From Pseudomonadota bacterium (GTDB lineage: Bacteria > Pseudomonadota > Alphaproteobacteria > Rhizobiales > Xanthobacteraceae), in assembly GCA_023404705.1 (NCBI GenBank), contig JAEYAU010000092.1, forward strand, positions 20,741-84,740: a stretch of 64,000 nt of DNA, written 5' to 3'. The position numbers were made by a program, and so were the translations under genes. Positions within the stretch are counted from its first letter, which is position 1. Every line of letters starts with the position of its first letter. A model generated the notes under the pieces. It was not told the DNA's origin. It worked only from the letters and a program-made list of their open reading frames with translations, and did no database searches. Positions 25,738 to 32,351 of this stretch are shown here, piece by piece.

Positions 25738-27326
25738 GGCGCGGTTCCTTCCGGCACGCGTTGCGGGGCGCTCGCCGGGGCGGGCGCGACCGAGGGCCGC
25801 GACTTGTGCATGACCGGCGGCGGCAGGGCCGCGACCTCTGCCGTGAAGGCGGCGCGCTCGCGCTCGAAGCGGGCGATCTCCAGGGCGGAGGCCCAGATCG
25901 TCTTCAGCCGCTCGCGCGGCACGCGGGCGCGCAAATAAGGATCGCGCGTTCCGGCGAAGCGCTGCTCGGTCCAGGCGACGCCGAGCCGGTTGTAACAGGC
26001 GCTCTCCGAGCAGCCCGCGACCACCACGCCCTCGGCGAGCTTGCGGCTGAGCACGTAGTCGATCATCGAGGGCGGCACCATGGCGACGCAGGGGACCGGC
26101 ACGACACCATCGGTGCCGCCGGCGCCGCCGCCGTGCTCACAGGCGAACACCAGCGCGCGGGCAGGGCCGGTGAGCTGGTCGGACGCTGCATGGGTGCGCT
26201 CGCGCAGCTCGCGCAGCGAATATTCCGGCAGGTCGATGCCGGTCTTGAGCTCCGCGGTGCGTCGGAACGGCGTCGAGGAGGGGCAGGAGCCGGTGCAGAT
26301 GCCGCAGGAGACGCAGAGCGAGGGATTGACCTGGGCTTCCGTCGGGAAGGGCAGGTCATCGCTGCGCTTCACCATGCGGATCGCCTCGTAGGGGCAATCC
26401 TCGGCGCAGCGTCCGCAGCCGTTGCAGTGCTCGAGCGTGACCTCGGCGGCTTTAGCTCGCCGCAGCGGCGGCAGCCAGGGCATGAGACCGAGCATGACCG
26501 AGAAGGCGGCGAGGAAGCCCCAGACCGCGCCTTTGCCCCAGAGATCCGTGAGCGGGTAGAGCGGCAGGAAGAACCAGTCGAGTCCGACCTCGACGGGTGC
26601 GCGCGCGAGATCGACCTGGCCTTGCGAGAGCGCGGGCTTCCACAGCGAGACCGCGACCAGCGCGGCGAGCGTCATCAGCGCGAGCGCGCGCGGCGGATTC
26701 ACCTTCGGGCGCGAGATGCGCAGGATGTGCACCCACATGATGAACAGCAGGAACAGCGGCACCGCGATGTGCATGAACACCATGAGGCTGAAGAAGCGGC
26801 TGGTGAGCGTGCCGGTGGCGACGAAATTACGCGCGATCGGCTCGCCGAAGATCGGCAGCCAGTCGAGCAGCTCGGAGGTGACGAGGGCGACGTACTGGGC
26901 GAGCTTGTCCCAGACCAGCCAATAGCCCGTGATGCCCGAGGCATAGAGCAGCCAGATGATCGGCAGGCCGGTGAGCCAGGAGAAGAAGCGGGCGCCGCGG
27001 TAATGGTCGTAGGCGAACTCGCGCAACAGATGCGTCACCACCATCACGACCATCAGGTCGGAGGCGTAGCGGTGCAGGCTGCGCATCACGCCGGCGTGGA
27101 ACCAGTAGTTCCGGCTGATGGTCTCGACCGACTGATAGGCCTGCTCGATGCCGGTATCGAAGAAGATGAACAGATAGATGCCGGTGACCGCGACCACCCA
27201 GAAGAAGAAGAAGCCGAGCGCGCCGAGCTGCGCCAGCGGATTGAGGGCGGGGCCGAACAGGCGTTCGAACGGCCGTTCGATCGCCTCGAAGCCGTAGCGG
27301 AGGACCTTGCGTAGGAAAGCGATCAC
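25734..27326 (-). CDS. Cytochrome b - ferredoxin - MvhD-like fusion
   Basis: A single frame of 530 aa (from GTG 27324-27326) joins three modules. Residues 1-250 are a cytochrome b N-terminal domain with two His pairs spaced by 14 (H85/H99 and H186/H200) for two b hemes. Residues 298-355 hold two 4Cys ferredoxin motifs (CNGCGRCAEDCP and CVSCGICTGSCP). Residues 390-500 resemble the MvhD/FlpD iron-sulfur subunit (ACEHGGG, then GCSESACYNR). The GTG start is favoured by GGAG 7 bases upstream; an ATG at 27380 would add 18 residues and overlap SCO. The design suggests a membrane route between cytosolic two-electron carriers and quinone or cytochrome c. Function is not known. Confidence 0.75.
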   Translation of the reverse strand: MIAFLRKVLRYGFEAIERPFERLFGPALNPLAQLGALGFFFFWVVAVTGIYLFIFFDTGIEQAYQSVETISRNYWFHAGVMRSLHRYASDLMVVMVVTHLLREFAYDHYRGARFFSWLTGLPIIWLLYASGITGYWLVWDKLAQYVALVTSELLDWLPIFGEPIARNFVATGTLTSRFFSLMVFMHIAVPLFLLFIMWVHILRISRPKVNPPRALALMTLAALVAVSLWKPALSQGQVDLARAPVEVGLDWFFLPLYPLTDLWGKGAVWGFLAAFSVMLGLMPWLPPLRRAKAAEVTLEHCNGCGRCAEDCPYEAIRMVKRSDDLPFPTEAQVNPSLCVSCGICTGSCPSSTPFRRTAELKTGIDLPEYSLRELRERTHAASDQLTGPARALVFACEHGGGAGGTDGVVPVPCVAMVPPSMIDYVLSRKLAEGVVVAGCSESACYNRLGVAWTEQRFAGTRDPYLRARVPRERLKTIWASALEIARFERERAAFTAEVAALPPPVMHKSRPSVAPAPASAPQRVPEGTAP

Positions 27327-27351
27327 CTGTGTCTCCGGTGCGATGCGGGGG

Positions 27352-28161
27352 TCATGCGGCGCCTCGCGCGCGCCCGGCACGTCGCCATTCGCGCAGGAGC
27401 AGGCCGCCCATCAGCAAGAGGGAAATGGCCGCGATCACGCTGCCGAACGTCAGGCCGTAGTCGATGCGGTAGCGCCCCAATCCCGGATCGTAGATCGTGC
27501 AGATGAACTTGATGCGGTCGATCAAGCCGTTGAACGTGAAGCTTGTCGTGGTGCCGTAGACCACGTCCTTGAGCGGCTCCATGAACATCTGGATGGGGAA
27601 ATCCTCGCCGTAGACGTGGCGATAGATCCTGCCGTCGCGATCGAGGATCGTGGTCTGCGTCACGTGGTCGAAGCCGCCGGCGGCGGTCGCATAGCTGAAG
27701 CCGAGCTCGCGCAGCAGCACCGCGATGGTCGCGGGATCGCCGCTCGCGAGGCGCCAGTTGTCGAAGCGCACGCCCTGGGCGGACGCGAACTGGGTGAGAC
27801 GGGCCGGCGTGTCGTTGCGGGCGTCGAAGCCGATGGTGAGGACAGTGAACTGATCGGCGCCGAACATGCGGCGCGCCTCGCCGACCGCGTCGATCAGGTG
27901 CTGGGTCGTGACCGGGCAGACCGAGGCGCACGCCGTGTAGACGAGGCTGATCACCAGCGGCTTGCCGCGCAGGCTGTCGAGCCGCAGGGGCGCGCCCTTC
28001 TGGTCGGTCAAGACGTGGTTGCCGAGGGTGCGGCCGATGGCGGCCTGGCTGCGCTCGACGGCCTGACGCGGATCGAGGCGCGCCTCGCGCGGCTCCGCCG
28101 CGTACGCAATGCCGGCGAGCCCGAGAACGAGCCCGGCCGCGACCGCGAGTGCGCGTGTCAT
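27352..28161 (-). CDS. SCO1/SenC copper chaperone
   Basis: The 269-aa protein has a signal or anchor (residues 1-21, ending AYAA), a thioredoxin-fold SCO domain with VYTACASVCPVTT near 74 (C-x3-C-P copper site) and the distal His in FDHVTQTTILDRDG near 168, and a C-terminal membrane helix near 240-258. SCO proteins deliver copper to the CuA centre of subunit II. Its stop is 25 bases before the fusion gene start and its own start overlaps ctaB by 4 bases. The extra C-terminal helix is a variation on the usual N-anchored form. Confidence 0.85.
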   Translation of the reverse strand: MTRALAVAAGLVLGLAGIAYAAEPREARLDPRQAVERSQAAIGRTLGNHVLTDQKGAPLRLDSLRGKPLVISLVYTACASVCPVTTQHLIDAVGEARRMFGADQFTVLTIGFDARNDTPARLTQFASAQGVRFDNWRLASGDPATIAVLLRELGFSYATAAGGFDHVTQTTILDRDGRIYRHVYGEDFPIQMFMEPLKDVVYGTTTSFTFNGLIDRIKFICTIYDPGLGRYRIDYGLTFGSVIAAISLLLMGGLLLREWRRAGRARGAA

Positions 28162-29030
28162 GGCCGGGTCCCGAAGATCCCGTCGAGCACGACGCCGAGC
28201 ACCAGCAATGCGAGCTGCAGCAGGGAGGCGAAGAAGTTCGCCATGGCGTTCTGCTTGGTCGGTGCGCGGTGCAACTGGATGCTCTTCCAGAGGAAGAATG
28301 CGCCGCCGCTCGCGGCGCCGAGGCCATAGAGCGCGCCGAGGCCGTACCAGAGCGGCACCAGCGAGATTGCGGTCAGCGCGGCCGTGTGGCTGAGCACCGC
28401 CGATGTCCAGGCGCGCGCCGGCACCACGATCGGCAGCATCGGCACGCCTGCCTTGGCATAGTCCTCGCCCTTCGCGGCGGCCAAGCTCCAGAAGTGCGGC
28501 GGCGTCCACAGGAACAGCACGACGGCGAGGACCACCGGCACGAGCTGCGGCGCCGGGTCGACGGCCGCCGCGCCGGCCAGCACCGCGAAGCTGCCGGCGA
28601 GTCCGCCGACCACGATGTTCCAGGTGCTGCGGCGCTTCAGCCACACCGTGTAGACGATGCCGTACGTGAAGGCGCCGAGAAAGACGAAAGCGGCCGCCAT
28701 GCCGCCGCCGACCGCCCAGGCGAGGGCGAGGGAGGCTGCGAGCAGCGCGAGGAAGGCGGCGAGCCACCAGGGACTCGCCGCAAAGGCGCCGCTCGCGAAG
28801 GGACGCGACTTCGTCCGCCGCATGTGACGGTCGAGGTCGCGGTCATAGTAGTGATTGAAGGCGCCGGCTGCGCCGGACGCGCCGAGCACGGCGAGCGACA
28901 GGCCGAGCGCCTGCCACCAGGTCGGGGCAGGGCCGCTTGTCGCTGCCATGCCAGCGAGCGCGCTCGCCGCGATCGCTATTCCGATCCTGAGCTTCAGGAG
29001 CGAAACCGTCATGCGGACCGCGGCGAGCAT
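28158..29030 (-). CDS. ctaB: Heme O synthase (protoheme IX farnesyltransferase)
   Basis: The 290-aa UbiA-family prenyltransferase has nine predicted helices. The Asp-rich substrate motif is FNHYYDRDLDRHM near 58 and the second motif is GEDYAKAGVPMLP near 190. It farnesylates protoheme to heme O, which CtaA (20872-21984) turns into heme A. Inclusion in the same operon as subunits I and II says the heme-copper enzyme uses an A- or O-type heme. Confidence 0.88.
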   Translation of the reverse strand: MLAAVRMTVSLLKLRIGIAIAASALAGMAATSGPAPTWWQALGLSLAVLGASGAAGAFNHYYDRDLDRHMRRTKSRPFASGAFAASPWWLAAFLALLAASLALAWAVGGGMAAAFVFLGAFTYGIVYTVWLKRRSTWNIVVGGLAGSFAVLAGAAAVDPAPQLVPVVLAVVLFLWTPPHFWSLAAAKGEDYAKAGVPMLPIVVPARAWTSAVLSHTAALTAISLVPLWYGLGALYGLGAASGGAFFLWKSIQLHRAPTKQNAMANFFASLLQLALLVLGVVLDGIFGTRP

Positions 29031-29067
29031 TTGTCTTCTCCGTCATCAATCGGGGGTGCAGGAAAGA

Positions 29068-30789
29068 TCAGCGGAACAGCCAGAGTTCCGAGAGATATTT
29101 CCAGTTGATGAAGTAGTAGAGGACGAACGACACGAAGAAGATGGTGACGAGCACGATCGTGCCCGGCAGCTTCACCGTGGCGTGGCTCCCGTAGTGCGAG
29201 GCGGCGGCGCCGCCGCCCTGATGGAGCGGGAAGGTGAGCTTGTGCCCGGCCGTGATCTTCTTGCCGAACAGCACGGTGCCGACCACCACCACCACGTAGA
29301 TGACGCCGCCCGCCGCCGCGAGGATCGCGAACACGCCGTTCAGTCCCATCATCAGGAAGGCGCCGGCCGAGTGCGCGAAGGAGATCGTCGCGTCACTGAA
29401 GGTGATGTCCCAGTGACGGCGTGGCACGCCGAGGGTGCCCGCGCCCATCATGAACATCGAGATGCCGGCGGCGCCGATGCCGAACACATAGGGCTGCAGC
29501 TTGGCGAGCTTCGGCCACACGATCTCGCGCTGGAAGATCAAGGGGAGCACCAGGTAGGTGCCGCCCATGAAGGCGAGCGTGGTGCCGGCGACGACCGTGC
29601 CGTGGAAGTGGCCCGGCACGTAGATCGTGTTGTGCATCAGCACGTTGAGCTGCTCGGTGCCGAGCACCACGCCGGAGATGCCGCCGATGAAGCCGAACAT
29701 CACGAGCGAGAGGAACATGGCCGCGAAGGCCGGGTTGCCCCACGGTGCCTTGCGCAGCCACTCGAACACGCCCTTGGTGTAGCCGTTCTTGCGCTGGGCG
29801 GCTTCGATCGCGCCCGGCACGGTGAGGCCGTGGATCATCGATCCGAGCACCGCGAGATACATCATGTAGCTGGTATTGACGATCTTCCAGCTCGCCGTCA
29901 TGCCGGGCTCGGCGAGCAGGTGATGCGCCGAGGCGAGCTGCAGGAACAGGATGTAGAGGAAGAACGCGGTGCGGCTCACCTTCTCGGAGAGCGGCTTGGC
30001 GCCGAGCAGCAGGGCCACCGTGAGATACCAGATCGAGACATGCGCCGAGACGTTGATCTGTTGCGACGAGTGACCCATCGCCCACCAGACGACCTTGTAC
30101 ATCAGCGGGTCGATGTCGCCGATCCATCCGAGCGACCAGAGCCAGGTCGGGATCAGGATGATGGCGCCGGACGCGATGGTGAAGACTGCGATGATCGCGG
30201 CCGTCAGCGCGCCGAAGGTCACGAGCGGCATGGAGCCCTGATAGGTCTGCTCCTCCTTGGCGACCGCGAGGGTCGCGAAGAAGATGCCGACACCGATCAG
30301 CGCGCCGACGGCGAACAGGATCAGCCCCAGATAGAAGTTGGATTTCGCCATCATCGGCGGATAGGACGTGAACATCACGCTCGATTCGCCGCGCAGCACC
30401 TCGACATTGGTGAGCACGGCACCCACCACCATCAGCACGAAGCCGAGCCAGGCGATCTTCGGTGCGGGCAGGCGGCAGTTGAGCAGGACCGCGGAGGCGA
30501 AGTAGAGCACCGCGATCTCGAAGAAGATGATCCAGAACAGCAGCACATTGGCGCCGTGTCCGGTGAGCACGAGGTAGAACCACTCGGCCGGCAGCAGGTG
30601 AACGGCCGGCCAGCGTGTGAGCGCGACCAGCAGGCCCATGAGGCCGCCGAGCGCCAGGAAGATCACGGCCGCGACCGCATTGGCCTTGATCAGCGCTTGC
30701 GCCGCGGCGTCGACTTTGAGTCCCGTGTAGGGACAGGTGCGGAAATCCGCGGCTCTGCCGCCGACACCGACGATGGTTTCAGCAGTCAT
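29068..30789 (-). CDS. Heme-copper oxidoreductase subunit I, Tyr-less active site (eNOR-like candidate)
   Basis: This 573-aa polytopic protein has the heme and CuB ligands of the heme-copper superfamily: H78 (LTGHGANVLLFW), H240, H289-H290 (SAHHLLAEPG), and H394/H396 (YVPGHFHGT). It is nearest in layout to B-type subunit I. At the site where oxygen reductases read G-H-P-x-V-Y it reads GHSSQQ, so Q244 replaces the tyrosine cross-linked to the CuB histidine. Lack of that Tyr is a mark of NO reductases in this superfamily; an eNOR-type group related to B-type enzymes has been described, as I recall from Rhodothermus. NO reduction is therefore the favoured reading, but O2 reduction by a variant site is not excluded. 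Confidence 0.75.
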   Translation of the reverse strand: MTAETIVGVGGRAADFRTCPYTGLKVDAAAQALIKANAVAAVIFLALGGLMGLLVALTRWPAVHLLPAEWFYLVLTGHGANVLLFWIIFFEIAVLYFASAVLLNCRLPAPKIAWLGFVLMVVGAVLTNVEVLRGESSVMFTSYPPMMAKSNFYLGLILFAVGALIGVGIFFATLAVAKEEQTYQGSMPLVTFGALTAAIIAVFTIASGAIILIPTWLWSLGWIGDIDPLMYKVVWWAMGHSSQQINVSAHVSIWYLTVALLLGAKPLSEKVSRTAFFLYILFLQLASAHHLLAEPGMTASWKIVNTSYMMYLAVLGSMIHGLTVPGAIEAAQRKNGYTKGVFEWLRKAPWGNPAFAAMFLSLVMFGFIGGISGVVLGTEQLNVLMHNTIYVPGHFHGTVVAGTTLAFMGGTYLVLPLIFQREIVWPKLAKLQPYVFGIGAAGISMFMMGAGTLGVPRRHWDITFSDATISFAHSAGAFLMMGLNGVFAILAAAGGVIYVVVVVGTVLFGKKITAGHKLTFPLHQGGGAAASHYGSHATVKLPGTIVLVTIFFVSFVLYYFINWKYLSELWLFR

Positions 30790-30792
30790 ATC

Positions 30793-31368
30793 TTATCTCC
30801 CATCGGCGAGGCGTTCGCCGGCCTCGGCCCGCTTCGGTTCCGTGACGTAGATCTTGCCGGTCATCGTGTGATGACCGATCCCGCAGAACTCGTTGCAGAC
30901 GATCCCGAACTCGCCGGACTCCGTCGGCGTCAGGGTGATCACGTGCTCGTAGCCGGGATGGACCTGGATGTTGATGTTGGTCGGCTGCAGCGAGAAGCCG
31001 TGCTGCCAGTCGATCGAGGAGAGATGGAAGCGATAGCTCTTGCCCTTCTCGAGCTCGAGAATCGGCCACCAGTTCCACAGCCGGCCCAGCATGTAGACGT
31101 CGGTATTGGCGGGCGGCTTGACCACCGGCACGCCCTTTTCCTCGCGTACCGTGTACTTCTTGGTGAATTCCTCGACCTTCGTCTCATAGCGCGAAGGCGC
31201 GATGCGATAGGCCTCGCGGCTCAGATTCTGGCCACCGATGAAGTGCCAGGCGATCATGAAGCCGAACATGAACAGGCCCCAGAGAAAGGCGATGACCGTC
31301 CAGGTCAGCTCGACTCTCTCGATGGGTTCGTTCCACCAGACTCGTTGTTCGGGTGGTGTGACGGCCAT
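30793..31368 (-). CDS. Heme-copper oxidoreductase subunit II with CuA site
   Basis: The 191-aa protein has one N-terminal membrane helix (residues 22-44) and a periplasmic cupredoxin domain. CuA ligands are complete: H123 (DWQHGFSL) and C158-x-E-x-C162-x3-H166-x2-M169 (VCNEFCGIGHHTM). Short length and a single helix fit the B-type form. It accepts electrons from a soluble cytochrome c, probably the product of 24335-24721, and passes them to subunit I. The gap to subunit I is 3 bases. A CuA domain on an NO-reductase-like enzyme differs from cNOR, where the partner is a membrane cytochrome c. Confidence 0.85.
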   Translation of the reverse strand: MAVTPPEQRVWWNEPIERVELTWTVIAFLWGLFMFGFMIAWHFIGGQNLSREAYRIAPSRYETKVEEFTKKYTVREEKGVPVVKPPANTDVYMLGRLWNWWPILELEKGKSYRFHLSSIDWQHGFSLQPTNINIQVHPGYEHVITLTPTESGEFGIVCNEFCGIGHHTMTGKIYVTEPKRAEAGERLADGR

Positions 31369-31405
31369 TGCGGTCCCCCGTCGTGCGATGAAAGGAAGGG
31401 TGTGA

Positions 31406-31570
31406 TCAGTTCGCGAGCGGGATGGATGCGACTTCCATCACGCCCCAGAGGATGTAGAGGACCGTCGGAATGGTGACGCCGACGAAGAGCAGCAGGAACG
31501 GATTGTCGAGAATCTGCTGCATCATGGGGATGCGCGCTTGCGTCTGGTCCGTCGGATTTGGCGTCGTCAT
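31406..31570 (-). CDS. Small single-helix membrane protein (subunit IIa-like)
   Basis: The 54-aa protein has one hydrophobic helix (PFLLLFVGVTIPTVLYILWGVM, residues about 24-45) and a polar N-terminus. AGAGGGG lies 7 bases before the ATG at 31568-31570. It resembles by position and size the one-helix subunit IIa of B-type oxidases. It is the first gene of the operon, directly downstream of the FNR-type promoter. An in-frame upstream ATG at 31660 would lie before the predicted transcription start. Confidence 0.72.
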   Translation of the reverse strand: MTTPNPTDQTQARIPMMQQILDNPFLLLFVGVTIPTVLYILWGVMEVASIPLAN

Positions 31571-31604
31571 GGGCAGCCCCTCTGGTGGCGAATGACTGCC
31601 GAAA

Positions 31605-31644
31605 AATATGTCCGTGTCGCACGGGTAGGTTTGACTATGGTCAA
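31605..31644 (-). promoter_or_regulatory. FNR-type promoter of the heme-copper operon
   Basis: TTGACTATGGTCAA (31631-31644; TTGACCATAGTCAA on the minus strand) is followed on the minus strand by CATATT (complement of 31605-31610) as -10. A start near 31597 puts the box at about -41. The palindrome could also serve the plus-strand gene at 31679. Confidence 0.7.
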
Positions 31645-31678
31645 GGTTTGTGCGGTGCACGCATAAATAATCAACAGC

Positions 31679-32140
31679 ATGCGTATTTCACCCGAACCGT
31701 TTTGGATGAAACCATTCGGGGCGATGTCGCCGCGCTTGCGCTGGAGCGCTGCCGGTCTCTCGGCGGTAGTCGCGCTCGCGCTCGCGAGCGTTGCGCTGTG
31801 GCCGATTCCGGCGAAACCGAAGGAGCTTCTGCTGCTCTATGTCGGCGCCGAGGACTGCGCGCCGTGCCGAGCCTGGCAAAAAGGCGAGGGCGCGCAATTC
31901 CGCGCCACGTCCGAGTTCGCGCGCGTGCCCTATCGCGAGGTGAAGTCGGCGACCTTGCGCGATCTGCTCAAGGACGAGAACTGGCCGGAGGATCTGCGGA
32001 TCTACCGCGATCAGCTCGGTGCCGGCGCGGGCGTGCCGATGTGGCTCGTCATTGCCGACAATCGAATCATCGAACGCAGCTTCGGCGAAAGCCAATGGCG
32101 AACGAACACATTGCCGAAGGTCAGGGCGCTGCTGCGCTGA
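31679..32140 (+). CDS. Membrane-anchored thioredoxin-like protein
   Basis: The product is 153 aa if started at 31679; in-frame ATGs at 31706 and 31724 are alternatives and only the choice of N-terminal tail changes. A hydrophobic anchor (AAGLSAVVALALASVALWPI, about residues 24-43) precedes a domain with CAPC near 60 (EDCAPCRAWQ), a thioredoxin-type redox pair facing the periplasm, and a cis-Pro-like GVPMWLV near 118. It could reduce CuA or heme-ligating cysteines during assembly of the divergent heme-copper enzyme. Using the 31631 box, transcription would start about at the first ATG. Confidence 0.65.
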   Translation: MRISPEPFWMKPFGAMSPRLRWSAAGLSAVVALALASVALWPIPAKPKELLLLYVGAEDCAPCRAWQKGEGAQFRATSEFARVPYREVKSATLRDLLKDENWPEDLRIYRDQLGAGAGVPMWLVIADNRIIERSFGESQWRTNTLPKVRALLR

Positions 32141-32186
32141 ACGCGTCCTAGTTCTGAAGGCGCGACCTCCAGGACCCGAGGAAACC

Positions 32187-32200
32187 TTAACCTAGATCAA
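32187..32200 (+). promoter_or_regulatory. FNR-type box of the possible small RNA
   Basis: TTAACCTAGATCAA differs from the 23422 box only at the third base. No coding gene follows on the plus strand; a strong terminator is found 78 bases later. A -10 at the expected distance (CATGAG, about 32223-32228) is weak. Confidence 0.5.
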
Positions 32201-32234
32201 TGCGGCTCGTCGTGTTCAGGCGCATGAGTGGCAT

Positions 32235-32319
32235 CTCCGGACGAGCTCTCATCCTCCCCGAGACAATGTCTGGCCCTGAACCCCGCAAGCCAGCGCGCTT
32301 GGCGGGGTTCATTTTTTTT
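32235..32319 (+). ncRNA. Candidate FNR-controlled small RNA
   Basis: The stretch starts about 41 bases after the centre of an FNR-type box and ends in an intrinsic terminator with eight T. It would give a transcript of roughly 85 nt. It contains ATCCTCCCC (32251-32259), a run that could pair with Shine-Dalgarno sequences, in a part not needed for the terminator stem. No good reading frame with a ribosome site is present. The start is a projection from the box, not seen directly. Confidence 0.4.
32278..32319 (+). terminator. Strong intrinsic terminator
   Basis: The arms GAACCCCGCAAGC (32278-32290) and GCTTGGCGGGGTTC (32297-32310) form a 13-pair stem with one bulged G (32301) and a 6-base loop, followed by A and eight T (32311-32319). 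It is the clearest Rho-independent terminator in the window. The nearest upstream plus-strand gene ends at 32140, and the minus-strand ATPase ends at 32352. Confidence 0.8.
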
Positions 32320-32351
32320 GCGGCTCGGGGTCATCCTCGAACCGCACCTGA

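Noticed and set aside
29068..30789. Subunit I as an ordinary A-type cytochrome aa3 oxidase
   Set aside because: The cross-link Tyr motif is replaced by SSQQ, no subunit III gene is present and subunit II is the short one-helix form.
28855..31476. An 873-codon plus-strand frame opposite the heme-copper operon
   Set aside because: Same reason: low-complexity charged product, while the minus strand encodes recognisable subunits with intact ligands.
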